From NCBI GenBank assembly GCA_003240755.1, contig QFNF01000007.1, positions 69,627 through 133,626 of the forward strand: a DNA stretch of 64,000 bases, read 5' to 3'. The translations under genes and the position numbers were made by a program. How positions within the stretch are numbered: position 1 is the first letter of the stretch; each line of letters starts with the position of its first letter. Positions 24,612 through 33,490 of this stretch are shown piece after piece. The notes below the pieces were generated by a model. The model saw nothing but the letters and a program-made list of their open reading frames with translations, was not told where the DNA came from and made no database searches. The stretch comes from Sphingomonas hengshuiensis. GTDB taxonomy: Bacteria; Pseudomonadota; Alphaproteobacteria; Sphingomonadales; Sphingomonadaceae.

Positions 24612-25890
24612 CACCATCTTTGCGGTGTCGAGCGGGCGGCCGCCCGCCGCGATCGCGGTGCTGCGTATATCGGGGGGCGGGGCGATCGCTGCGGCGATGC
24701 GGCTGGCCGGCACGCTGCCGGAACCGCGACGTGCCGGGGTCCGGGCGCTGCGCGATCCGGTGGATAACCGACTGCTCGATCGTGCGCTGGTGCTGGTGTT
24801 TCCGGGGCCGGCGACGGCGACCGGCGAGGATCTGATCGAGCTGCACCTGCATGGCGGACGCGCGGTGGTCGCCGGCGTCGAACGCGCGCTGTCCGGTCTG
24901 CCCGGGTTGCGTGCAGCCGAACCGGGGGAGTTTACCCGCCGCGCCCTGATGCATGGTCGTATCGACCTGACCGAAGCGGAGGGGCTGGGTGATCTGCTGT
25001 CGGCCGAGACCGACGCGCAGCGGCAGATGGCGCTGGCGAACAGCGACGGCCGGTTGCGGCGGGCGGTGGCCGGCTGGGCGGCGACGGCAATCCGGTTGTC
25101 GGCGATGGTCGAGGCGGTGCTGGACCATACCGATGAGGATGATGTCGATGGCAGCGACACCGTGCTGGTCGGCGTACGGGGGGATGCCGCGGCGCTGGCG
25201 GGCGAGATCGCGACGGTATTGGCGGTTCCGCCGGTCGAACGGTTGCGGGACGGTATCCGCGTCGTGCTGGCCGGTCCGCCCAATGCCGGCAAGTCGACCC
25301 TGCTCAACGCACTGGTGGGCCGTGAAGCGGCGATCGTGTCGCCGCTGGCGGGTACCACGCGCGACGTGATCGAGATTCCCGTCACCCGCGACGGGGTGGC
25401 ATGGCTGTTCCTCGATACCGCCGGGCTGCGCGACGACAGCGACGATCCGGTCGAGCGGATCGGCATCGATCGCGCGTCCGGATCGATCGCGACGTCGGAT
25501 ATCGTGCTGTGGCTGGGGAAGGACGCGCCGCCTGCGAACGCGCGGGCAATTCCGCTTCAGCCACAGGCGGATATTTGCCAATTTCCTGCGCAGGATCGCC
25601 TGGCGGTGTCCGCCGTGACGGGGCAGGGGATCGACCGGCTATGGGAGGCATTGGGTGCCGAAGCGGCGGCGCTGTTGCCGAAGGTTGACGAACTGTCGCT
25701 CAACCGGCGGCAGGCCCGTCATGCCGATGCAGCAGCGGGTGCGCTGAACCGTGCTGCGACGCAGGACGATCCGCTGTTGCTGGCCGAAGAATTGCGCTAT
25801 GCGGTACAGGCATTCGCGGCACTGACCGGAATGCGCGCGACCGAGGCGGTCCTCGACGATCTGTTCGGTCGCTTCTGTATCGGCAAATAA
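24601..25890 (+). CDS. mnmE: tRNA modification GTPase MnmE
   Basis: A 429-residue GTPase that with MnmG installs 5-carboxymethylaminomethyl groups on wobble U34 of some tRNAs. The N-terminal folate-binding domain has [22 protein letters not shown] and [22 protein letters not shown]. The G domain carries G1 GPPNAGKST at residues 225-233, G2/G3 [11 protein letters not shown] and FLDTAGLRD. The C-terminal FGRFCIGK supplies the modification Cys. It starts with GTG inside the end of the preceding gene. The G4 element is not canonical by eye (LWLGKDAPP region), which is common in this clade. Confidence 0.95.
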   Translation: MAADTIFAVSSGRPPAAIAVLRISGGGAIAAAMRLAGTLPEPRRAGVRALRDPVDNRLLDRALVLVFPGPATATGEDLIELHLHGGRAVVAGVERALSGLPGLRAAEPGEFTRRALMHGRIDLTEAEGLGDLLSAETDAQRQMALANSDGRLRRAVAGWAATAIRLSAMVEAVLDHTDEDDVDGSDTVLVGVRGDAAALAGEIATVLAVPPVERLRDGIRVVLAGPPNAGKSTLLNALVGREAAIVSPLAGTTRDVIEIPVTRDGVAWLFLDTAGLRDDSDDPVERIGIDRASGSIATSDIVLWLGKDAPPANARAIPLQPQADICQFPAQDRLAVSAVTGQGIDRLWEALGAEAAALLPKVDELSLNRRQARHADAAAGALNRAATQDDPLLLAEELRYAVQAFAALTGMRATEAVLDDLFGRFCIGK

Positions 25891-25906
25891 CGTTCCACGT
25901 GGAACC
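25891..25906. promoter_or_regulatory. parS: parS site between mnmE and mnmG
   Basis: CGTTCCACGTGGAACC, a perfect 14-base core palindrome of the parS type bound by ParB. It lies directly after the mnmE stop and 10 bases before mnmG, in a non-coding spot, about 4.7 kb from the origin. Confidence 0.85.
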
Positions 25907-25915
25907 ACGAGCAGC

Positions 25916-27742
25916 ATGACCTTTGATGTAGTGATCGTCGGTGGTGGCCATGCCGGCACCGAGGCAGCGAACGCAGCGGCGCGGCGCGGGGCGGCGACGT
26001 TGCTGATCGATTTCGACCCTGGCCGGATCGGGGCGATGTCGTGCAACCCGGCGATCGGCGGGCTAGGCAAGGGCCATATCGTTCGCGAGATCGACGCGCT
26101 GGACGGGCTGATGGCGCGGGCGGCGGATGCTGCGGCGATCCATCACCGGATGCTCAACCGGTCGAAGGGGTCGGCGGTGCAGGGGCCGCGGGTGCAAGCG
26201 GATCGCAGGCGATATGCCGCAGCGGTCAAGGCACTGCTGGCGCATCCAAAGTTGACGGTCATTGCCGGTGATACCGTCGCGCTGTCGATCGACGGCACGC
26301 GGGTGTGCGGAGTCGAACTGGCCGACGGTACGCGTATCGCCGCGCGGACGGTCGTGCTGGCCACGGGCACGTTTCTGGGCGGCACGATGTTCCGGGGCGA
26401 GGAACGCGATATCGGCGGACGCGTCGGCGAACGCGCAGCCACCCGGCTGGGACAGCAGTTACGCGACCTTTCCCTGCCGATTGCACGGTTGAAGACGGGT
26501 ACGCCACCACGGCTCGACGGACGAACGATCGACTGGGCGGCGCTGCCCGAACAGCCGTCGGATAGCGACGTCTGGACGATGTCGCCGCTGTCCGATCCCG
26601 CCCGGCGCCTGCCACAGCTCGCCTGTGCGATCGCGCGGACGACCGCCACCATGCACGATATCATCCGCGCCGGGCTCGATCGGTCGCCCCTGTTCAGCGG
26701 GTCGATCGAAGGGCGGGGTCCACGCTATTGCCCGTCGATCGAGGACAAGGTCCATCGCTTCGGCGATCGCGACGGGCATCAGATATTCCTCGAACCCGAA
26801 GGGCTGGACACGCATCTGGTCTATCCCAACGGCGTATCGACCTCGCTGCCGAGCGGCGTGCAACTGGCGATGCTGCGCAGTGTCACCGGGCTCGAACAGG
26901 TCGAGATCGTCACGCCGGGCTATGCCGTCGAATATGACTATATCGATCCGCGGGCGCTTGATGCCACGCTCGGGCTGCGCGCGCTGGACGGCCTGTATTT
27001 TGCCGGGCAGATCAACGGTACGACCGGCTATGAGGAGGCAGGCGGGCAGGGGCTGGTGGCCGGGGCCAATGCCGCCGGTGCGGCACTGGGGCGCGACCCG
27101 CTGATCCTGTCGCGCGAATCGAGCTATATCGGGGTGATGATCGATGACCTGGTGTTGCAGGGTGTGTCGGAGCCCTACCGGATGATGACGGCCCGCGCCG
27201 AATATCGGTTGCGGCTGCGGTCGGACAATGCCGCGACACGGTTGCATGCGATCGGAGCGGCGGCCGGGTTGTTGTCGGACGCACGAACGGCGTTCGGGGC
27301 AGGGCGTGCCGAACAGCGCGCGGCGCTGGCGACGGAACTGGGCCGGCGGCACGTCGCCAATGCCCTTGCAGCGAAAGGAGCACCGGTCAGCGGCAGCGAC
27401 ACGCGCAGCGGCGGCGAGTGGCTGCTGGTACCCGGCGTTACCCCGCAGCATCTGGGGATCGACGGTGATGCCGCCATGCTGGGCGAACTGATCGAGGACG
27501 CGCGTTATGCCCCGTATCTCGAACGGCAGGCGGCCGAACTGGCGGCGGCCAAGGTCGATCATGTCGAATTGCCGCGCGACTTCACCTATGGCGCCGTACC
27601 GGGACTTTCCAACGAAATGGTCGAGCGGCTGACGCTGGCAGTGCCGGAGACGCTGGCGGCGGCGGGACGAATCCAGGGGGTAACGCCGGCGGCGCTGGTC
27701 GCGATCCTGTTGCACCATCGTGGCGGCAAGCTGGCGGCATGA
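25916..27742 (+). CDS. mnmG: tRNA uridine 5-carboxymethylaminomethyl modification enzyme MnmG
   Basis: A 608-residue FAD enzyme, the partner of MnmE. It has the N-terminal dinucleotide fold [40 protein letters not shown], the Cys-containing GxPP-type segments ([15 protein letters not shown]), [35 protein letters not shown] and the helical C-terminus ([13 protein letters not shown]). The 4-base overlap with rsmG indicates one transcript. Confidence 0.97.
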   Translation: MTFDVVIVGGGHAGTEAANAAARRGAATLLIDFDPGRIGAMSCNPAIGGLGKGHIVREIDALDGLMARAADAAAIHHRMLNRSKGSAVQGPRVQADRRRYAAAVKALLAHPKLTVIAGDTVALSIDGTRVCGVELADGTRIAARTVVLATGTFLGGTMFRGEERDIGGRVGERAATRLGQQLRDLSLPIARLKTGTPPRLDGRTIDWAALPEQPSDSDVWTMSPLSDPARRLPQLACAIARTTATMHDIIRAGLDRSPLFSGSIEGRGPRYCPSIEDKVHRFGDRDGHQIFLEPEGLDTHLVYPNGVSTSLPSGVQLAMLRSVTGLEQVEIVTPGYAVEYDYIDPRALDATLGLRALDGLYFAGQINGTTGYEEAGGQGLVAGANAAGAALGRDPLILSRESSYIGVMIDDLVLQGVSEPYRMMTARAEYRLRLRSDNAATRLHAIGAAAGLLSDARTAFGAGRAEQRAALATELGRRHVANALAAKGAPVSGSDTRSGGEWLLVPGVTPQHLGIDGDAAMLGELIEDARYAPYLERQAAELAAAKVDHVELPRDFTYGAVPGLSNEMVERLTLAVPETLAAAGRIQGVTPAALVAILLHHRGGKLAA

Positions 27743-28359
27743 CCGAACAGGATGCACGCGACTGGATCGCGACCCGATATGGCGATGCGCGGACCGCGAC
27801 ATTGGCGCGCTTCGCCGACCGGATCGTCATCGAAACCGCGCACCAGAACCTGATCGCGGCGTCGACGATCGACTCGATCTGGCAACGGCATCTGCTCGAC
27901 TCGGCGCAGCTCGTGCCGCTCGCCGCCGATGCTGGCGATGGCGACTGGATCGATATCGGCTCGGGTGCCGGGTTTCCCGGAATCGTCGCGGCGATCCTTG
28001 TCGATCGACCGGTCATATTGGTCGAGCCGCGGGCGCGGCGGGCCATGTTGCTGTCTGACATGGCGCGCGATCTGGGGCTGACCAACGTCGTCGTGCACCA
28101 GGCAAGGATCGAGCGATTGGTTGGGGATCGACCGGCGGCGATTATCAGCGCGCGCGCTGTCGCGCGACTGTCGGCGTTATTTGCGATCGGCCATCGGCAT
28201 GGCGATGGCGATACGATATGGCTATTGCCAAAGGGGCGCTCCGCCACCGAGGAACTGGCCGATGCCGGGACCGAATGGTGCGGAACGTTTCACGTGGAAC
28301 ACAGCATTACCGATCCGACTTCGTCGATCGTGGTCGCCAGGGGAGTGCGCCGAGCATGA
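27739..28359 (+). CDS. rsmG: 16S rRNA (guanine-N7) methyltransferase RsmG
   Basis: A 206-residue SAM-dependent enzyme that methylates G527 of 16S r[26 protein letters not shown] and the SAM loop [12 protein letters not shown] are diagnostic, and [12 protein letters not shown] is the late catalytic segment. The C-terminal FHVEHS is encoded by a parS site lying inside the gene, a known feature of gidB in this group. It overlaps mnmG and parA by 4 bases each. Confidence 0.95.
   Translation: MTEQDARDWIATRYGDARTATLARFADRIVIETAHQNLIAASTIDSIWQRHLLDSAQLVPLAADAGDGDWIDIGSGAGFPGIVAAILVDRPVILVEPRARRAMLLSDMARDLGLTNVVVHQARIERLVGDRPAAIISARAVARLSALFAIGHRHGDGDTIWLLPKGRSATEELADAGTEWCGTFHVEHSITDPTSSIVVARGVRRA
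28286..28301. promoter_or_regulatory. parS: parS site inside rsmG
   Basis: CGTTTCACGTGGAACA, matching the parS consensus at nearly all positions. It is located in the last 75 bases of rsmG and just upstream of parA, about 7 kb from the origin. Confidence 0.85.
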
Positions 28360-29135
28360 TTTGCATTGCCATCGCGAACCAGAAAGGGGGCGTCGGCAAG
28401 ACCACCACGGCGATCAATGTCGGCACGGCGCTGGCGGCGACCGGCCTCGACGTGCTGATCCTCGATCTCGATCCGCAAGGTAATGCTTCGACCGGACTGG
28501 GCATCGGACGCAACGATCGCGAGCATTCGACCTATGACCTGTTGGTTGGCGACTTGATGCTGAACGAAGCGGCGATCGCAACCAAGGTGCCGCGGCTGTC
28601 AATCGTGCCGGCGACGGTCGACCTGTCGGGTGCCGAGATCGAACTGATCGAGTTCGAAGCGCGAACCCACCGGCTCGATCGGGTGGTCGAGGCGAGCGGC
28701 GGGCGGTGGGACGTGATCCTGATCGACTGTCCACCGTCGCTGGGACTGCTGACCATCAACGCGATGGTGGCGAGCCATGCGTTGCTGGTGCCGCTCCAGT
28801 GCGAATTCTTTGCGTTGGAAGGCCTCAGTCAGTTGCTGAGCACCGTCGAGCGTATCCGCGGGCGGTTCAATCCGGGACTGTCGATCCTGGGGGTGGTATT
28901 GACGATGTACGACCGGCGCAACCGCCTGACCGATCAGGTGTCGGACGATGTGCGCGCGGTGTTGGGGAAAGTGGTGTTCGATACGGTGATCCCGCGCAAC
29001 GTGCGCCTGTCCGAAGCACCCAGCCATGGCATGCCGGCACTGATCTACGACTATCGTTGCGCCGGATCGGAAGCCTATATCGCGCTGGCCCGCGAGGTGA
29101 TCGCCCGGCTGCCGTCGCTGGCGGAAGCGGCATGA
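28356..29135 (+). CDS. parA: Chromosome partitioning ATPase ParA
   Basis: A 259-residue deviant Walker ATPase that moves the duplicated origin toward the new pole. The Walker A motif KGGVGKTTT is at residues 10-18 with the signature Lys. DLDPQGNASTGLGI, DCPPSLGLLTINAM and LQCEFFALEGLSQLL are standard. The start at 28356 gives an immediate [11 protein letters not shown] and a 4-base overlap with rsmG. It overlaps parB by 4 bases. Confidence 0.97.
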   Translation: MICIAIANQKGGVGKTTTAINVGTALAATGLDVLILDLDPQGNASTGLGIGRNDREHSTYDLLVGDLMLNEAAIATKVPRLSIVPATVDLSGAEIELIEFEARTHRLDRVVEASGGRWDVILIDCPPSLGLLTINAMVASHALLVPLQCEFFALEGLSQLLSTVERIRGRFNPGLSILGVVLTMYDRRNRLTDQVSDDVRAVLGKVVFDTVIPRNVRLSEAPSHGMPALIYDYRCAGSEAYIALAREVIARLPSLAEAA

Positions 29136-30049
29136 GCGAGCAGGCGACACCGCGTCGTCCACGCATGGGGGGGCTTGGCCGGGGACTGAGTTCGTTGCTG
29201 GGCGAACCCGATGGCGACGGGACGACGACCCGCGGATCATCGTCGCCGGGCGGCGTGCGTCAGTTGCCGGTGACGGCGCTGTCGCCGCTGCCGGGCCAGC
29301 CGCGGCGGTTCTTCGACGAGGCGGCGCTCGACGAACTGGCCGAATCGATTTCCGCGCGCGGCGTGATCCAGCCGATCGTCGTACGCCCGCACGGCAAGGG
29401 CTATCAGATCGTTGCCGGCGAACGTCGCTGGCGCGCGGCGCAGCGGGCGCGGCTGCACGAGGTGCCGGTGGTCGTTCGCGAGTTTACCGATGCGGAGACG
29501 ATGGAAATCGCGCTGGTCGAAAACATCCAGCGGCGCGACCTGACCGCGATCGAGGAGGCCGAAGGCTATCGCCGGCTGATCGACGAGTTCGGCCATACGC
29601 AGGAGGCGCTCGCCAATCTGGTGGCCAAGTCGCGCAGCCATGTCACCAACCTGTTGCGGCTGCTGGAACTGCCTAAGCCGATCCAGGACATGGTCGGCGA
29701 CCAACGGTTGAGCATGGGCCATGCCCGCGCGCTCATCAACGTACCGGGTGCCGAGACGATCGCCGAGAAGGTCGTGGCCAAGGGCCTGTCGGTCCGCGAT
29801 GTCGAACGCCTTGCCCGGCAGACGCGCGAGCCCGATGCACGGCGCAGTCGCACGCCGCGCGAGGCGGCGAGCGCGGTGGACGGAACCATCGACGCCGATC
29901 TGCGCTCGCTGGAGCGGCAATTGGGCGATGTACTCGGGCTGAAGGTCCAGATCGCGCATGGCGAGAAGGGCGGGACGATCACGATCGGTTATTCCACGCT
30001 CGGCCAGCTCGATATGGTTTGCCAGCGGTTAAGCGGCGACCGCATCTGA
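29132..30049 (+). CDS. parB: Chromosome partitioning protein ParB
   Basis: A 305-residue CTP-dependent clamp that loads at parS. The N-terminal ParA-contact peptide (MGGLGRGLSSLLGE) is basic as usual. The CTPase domain has PLPGQPRRFF, GVIQPIVVRP and the GERRWRAAQ and ENIQRRDLTAIEEAEGY motifs. The helix-turn-helix contains KSRSHVTNLLRLLELP, and the C-terminal dimer domain has LRSLERQLGDVLGLKVQI. Nearby parS sites at 25.9, 28.3 and 36.7 kb are its expected targets. Confidence 0.97.
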   Translation: MSEQATPRRPRMGGLGRGLSSLLGEPDGDGTTTRGSSSPGGVRQLPVTALSPLPGQPRRFFDEAALDELAESISARGVIQPIVVRPHGKGYQIVAGERRWRAAQRARLHEVPVVVREFTDAETMEIALVENIQRRDLTAIEEAEGYRRLIDEFGHTQEALANLVAKSRSHVTNLLRLLELPKPIQDMVGDQRLSMGHARALINVPGAETIAEKVVAKGLSVRDVERLARQTREPDARRSRTPREAASAVDGTIDADLRSLERQLGDVLGLKVQIAHGEKGGTITIGYSTLGQLDMVCQRLSGDRI

Positions 30050-30078
30050 TACGCAAAATTTACGGGTAGGGGCGCAGG

Positions 30079-31740
30079 GTGTCGGCGATGAACATGCCGA
30101 TCCGCCCCCCGGTGCCCGACTCCTGCGATACCGCGCGCGCCGACGAAGCGGTGAGCATTGGTGTGCTCCTCGACATTTCGGGTGCGTCCAGCCGGTTGCT
30201 GCTCGATCTGGCGGCGGTGTCGGTGCTGGCCAACACCGTCCATGATGGCGAGGCGCCGGCCGGGCAGGTGGGATCGCTGGTCCGGCTGCAGATCGGGAAA
30301 ACCTGGGTCATCGCCAGTATCCGGTCGACGCGACTGGCCGATGACGGTCTGAACCTGATCGCGCAGGTCGATCTGATGGGCGAAGGATATGAACCGGAGC
30401 CGGGACAGGGAATGCGGGGGTTTCGCCGTGGCGTTACGCGCTATCCGCTGCCGGGATCGCCGGTGCATCCCGTATCGGTCGATGCACTGCGGCGAATCTA
30501 TGCGATGCAGGATCGGCCGCACATCACGATCGGTCACGTTCACATGGCACCCGATCTGCGCGCGGCGCTGTATGTCGATCCGCTGCTCGGCAAGCATTTC
30601 GCGCTGGTCGGATCGACCGGGACCGGCAAATCGACCTCGGCGGCGCTGATCCTGCACCGGATCTGTGACTATAGCCCGCATGGCCATGTCGTGGTGATCG
30701 ACCCGCATGGCGAATATGCCACGGCGTTCGAGGACAAGGGCGAGCTGCTCGATGTCGGCAATCTGCAGCTACCCTATTGGCTGCTGAACTTTCACGAGCA
30801 TTGCGACATCCTGTTGACGTCGGAAGGATCGGCGCGCCAGATCGAGGCGGACATCCTTGCGCGCTGCATCCTGGGGGCAAAGGCGAAGAACCGGATGGCG
30901 CAGGACATTCCGCGCCTGACGATCGATGCACCGGTGCCGTATCTGATTTCCGATCTGTCATCGTTGATCCAGGCGGAAATGACGAAGATGGATCGCGGCA
31001 GCGACAACGCCCCCTACCTGCGACTGAAAGCGCGGATCGAGGAAGTGCGCGCCGATCCGCGCTATGCGTTCATGTTTTCGGGCATGCTGGTTGCCGATAC
31101 GATGGCCGGTTTCCTGAAACGGGTGTTCCGCCTTCCCGCGCAGGGGAAGCCGATTTCGATCATCGACGTGTCCGGTGTCCCGTCCGAGATCACCGCGGTG
31201 GTCGTCGCCGTGCTGGCGCGGCTGGTGTTCGATTTCGCCGTCTGGTCACGGGGTGAGACGCCCAAGCCGGTGCTGCTGGTGTGCGAGGAAGCGCATCGCT
31301 ACGTGCCGAGCGAACGCGGCGGCGTGGCATCGGCCGCAGCGGGCATCCTCAACCGGATCGCCAAGGAAGGACGCAAATATGGCGTGTCGCTGGGACTGAT
31401 TACCCAGCGGCCGTCCGATCTGGCCGAAGGGGTGTTGTCGCAGTGCGGCACGATCCTGACCATGCGGCTGAACAACGAACGCGATCAGGCATTCGTGCGC
31501 GCGGCGATGCCAGAGGATGCGCGCGGGTTCCTCGACGCGATCCCGGCGCTGCGCAACCGCGAATGCATCATCGTCGGCGAAGGGGTTGCCACCCCGATCC
31601 GCGTTTCGTTCGATTCGCTGGAGGCGGCGCGATGCCCGGCATCGGCATCGCCGTCCTTCACCGCGATGTGGCAGCAGGAGGGCGGCGAGGATGCGATGGT
31701 CGAACGCACCATCCGGCGATGGCGGACGCAGGGTCGCTGA
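30079..31740 (+). CDS. HerA-like ATP-binding protein (DUF87/DUF853)
   Basis: A 553-residue AAA-fold ATPase of the HerA/FtsK superfamily. A beta-barrel N-terminal region (about 20-150) precedes Walker A VGSTGTGKSTSAALIL (about residue 176), VVIDPHGEYATAF, Walker B-like KPVLLVCEEAHRYVPS and the sensor segment SLGLITQRPSDLAEGVLSQC. It resembles archaeal-type HerA DNA translocases. No nuclease partner is adjacent. It lies 29 bases after parB on the same strand, so it may be cotranscribed with parAB. GTG at 30079 and ATG at 30088 are alternative starts. Confidence 0.82.
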   Translation: MSAMNMPIRPPVPDSCDTARADEAVSIGVLLDISGASSRLLLDLAAVSVLANTVHDGEAPAGQVGSLVRLQIGKTWVIASIRSTRLADDGLNLIAQVDLMGEGYEPEPGQGMRGFRRGVTRYPLPGSPVHPVSVDALRRIYAMQDRPHITIGHVHMAPDLRAALYVDPLLGKHFALVGSTGTGKSTSAALILHRICDYSPHGHVVVIDPHGEYATAFEDKGELLDVGNLQLPYWLLNFHEHCDILLTSEGSARQIEADILARCILGAKAKNRMAQDIPRLTIDAPVPYLISDLSSLIQAEMTKMDRGSDNAPYLRLKARIEEVRADPRYAFMFSGMLVADTMAGFLKRVFRLPAQGKPISIIDVSGVPSEITAVVVAVLARLVFDFAVWSRGETPKPVLLVCEEAHRYVPSERGGVASAAAGILNRIAKEGRKYGVSLGLITQRPSDLAEGVLSQCGTILTMRLNNERDQAFVRAAMPEDARGFLDAIPALRNRECIIVGEGVATPIRVSFDSLEAARCPASASPSFTAMWQQEGGEDAMVERTIRRWRTQGR

Positions 31741-31844
31741 TCCGGAATACCGAAGCAGCGCCCGGGGAGTGACGCCGGCGCGTCAGGCGGTTCGCGTCAT
31801 GCTGTCGCGGATTGCACCGGAAGGACGAAGCCGACCGATGCCGG

Positions 31845-33296
31845 TCAGCGCGCGGCAACAGCCATCAGGCGTCCCACCAACTGGCGGAAGCGGACCAGTT
31901 CGCTACCGTCGAGCCGCTGCATGGTCGCGAACGCAACCGACCGGGGGTTGACCGGGACACCGTTCTTCCACAGCTCGTAATGGAGATGCGGGCCGGTCGA
32001 CAGGCCGGTCGATCCGACATAGCCGATCACCTGGCCCCGCGCGACGCGGGTCCCGGCCGACACGATGATTCGGCTCATATGACCATAGCCGGTGGCAAGG
32101 CCGCCGCCATGGTCCAGTTTGACGAAATTGCCGTACCCGCCATGACGCCCGGCGGTGACGACACGGCCATCGGTCGTGGCGCGGATCGGGCTGCCATAGC
32201 TGGCGGCAAAGTCCATGCCCTTGTGCAACCGGCGGAAGCCGAGCACCGGATGCACACGCCAGCCGAAATTGGACGAGATGCGCGCCGCGACCGGCCACAT
32301 CATCACACCCTTGCGTTCGCCCACGCCCTTGGGATCAAGCCATTCGGTTCGGCCATCTTCCTGCCAGCGTACCAGGCGAACGTCGCGCCGCCCTTCGAGC
32401 CCGGCATAGAGAAGTTGGCCGAGCTGGACCTCGCCGGTGGCGGCGCGCGCCTGTTCGACGATCAGGTCGAAGCGGTCGTCCTGCCCGACCTGCCCCATCG
32501 GCACGAGGCCGGAAACGGTACGGATGTAGGATTCGACCGCCTTGGCCGGCGCGCCGGCAGCGCGCGCGGCACGGTACAGGCTGGCGCCGACTCGGCCGCG
32601 GATGCGCAACGGAGTGTGATCGATGGCGATGGGATGAGCATCGAGCCGCAGCGTGCCGCCCGCACGAACGACCTCCAACCCCAGGTCGAACCGGGCGCGG
32701 AAGGCGAGCCGTTCGAGCGGGCGGGGTCGCGACGGGGTGTCGCGACGGCCGAGCGTCACATCAAGCCGGGTGCCGGGCGACAATTCGGTCGGATCCACCC
32801 GACCGGCGACGAGGGCCGCGGCCTGCCGCGCCTCGCCCGCACCCACGCCGGTCCGTTCGAGCGCGCTGGCGATACCGCTGCCGAGCGTCGCCGTCGCCTC
32901 GACGATCGGCCGTTCGGGGGTGTCGGCCAACGGTATGACCCGCGACGTCGCGGCCAGCCGCATGCCGCTGGTGGCGCCGAGCGCGCTGGCGCCGAACGAC
33001 AGGCTGCGGGCTTCGTCCAGCGCGGTCCCGTCGAGCGGGGCGGGGACGCTGCTCAGGATCGGGCGATCCCAGCCCGGCGACAGTGCCCACAGCGCAGCGC
33101 AGAGTGCGGTGCAACTGGCCAGACCGCGCCACCAGTCCCGCGATCCGATCGCCGCGCCCAGATCGGGAGCCCAGTCGAACGATTCGATGCGGTGGCGCAG
33201 CGCAGAGGGCGGCGCGGACAGGATCGGCGCACGACCAAAGCGTAGCGCGCTGGTGCCACCGGCCAGTTCCAGTCCATGATCGGTGCGCAGGAACAC
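31845..33296 (-). CDS. M23 family metallopeptidase (LytM domain)
   Basis: A 483-residue protein with one membrane segment near residue 55-72 (GLASCTALCAALWALSPG). A long linker region carries an OapA-like/GxGDxF-type part (AAALVAGRVDPTELSPGTRLDV, QDDRFDLIVEQ). The C-terminal M23 domain (about 340-460) has RRLHKGMDFAASYGSPI, YGNFVKLDHGGGLATGYGHM and GPHLHYELW. The zinc residues of the HxxxD and HLH motifs are present, so it should be an active periplasmic endopeptidase. It is divergent from the helicase gene. Confidence 0.9.
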   Translation of the reverse strand: MFLRTDHGLELAGGTSALRFGRAPILSAPPSALRHRIESFDWAPDLGAAIGSRDWWRGLASCTALCAALWALSPGWDRPILSSVPAPLDGTALDEARSLSFGASALGATSGMRLAATSRVIPLADTPERPIVEATATLGSGIASALERTGVGAGEARQAAALVAGRVDPTELSPGTRLDVTLGRRDTPSRPRPLERLAFRARFDLGLEVVRAGGTLRLDAHPIAIDHTPLRIRGRVGASLYRAARAAGAPAKAVESYIRTVSGLVPMGQVGQDDRFDLIVEQARAATGEVQLGQLLYAGLEGRRDVRLVRWQEDGRTEWLDPKGVGERKGVMMWPVAARISSNFGWRVHPVLGFRRLHKGMDFAASYGSPIRATTDGRVVTAGRHGGYGNFVKLDHGGGLATGYGHMSRIIVSAGTRVARGQVIGYVGSTGLSTGPHLHYELWKNGVPVNPRSVAFATMQRLDGSELVRFRQLVGRLMAVAAR

Positions 33297-33490
33297 GCCC
33301 AGCCCCCAAATTCGGCCGCCCGGCCACCCTGATCCTCTCCCTGTGAACGCAAAGGTTTAAAGTCAAATGAACCGGTCGGACGCCCGCAACCGCTGCGGCA
33401 GGACGTTTGCCGTACGCGATGGGGCGAATCGTTCGACGGAACCCGTAAAAGCCGTTGCGCGGGCACACGACAGCACCGATGTTGTCGGGG

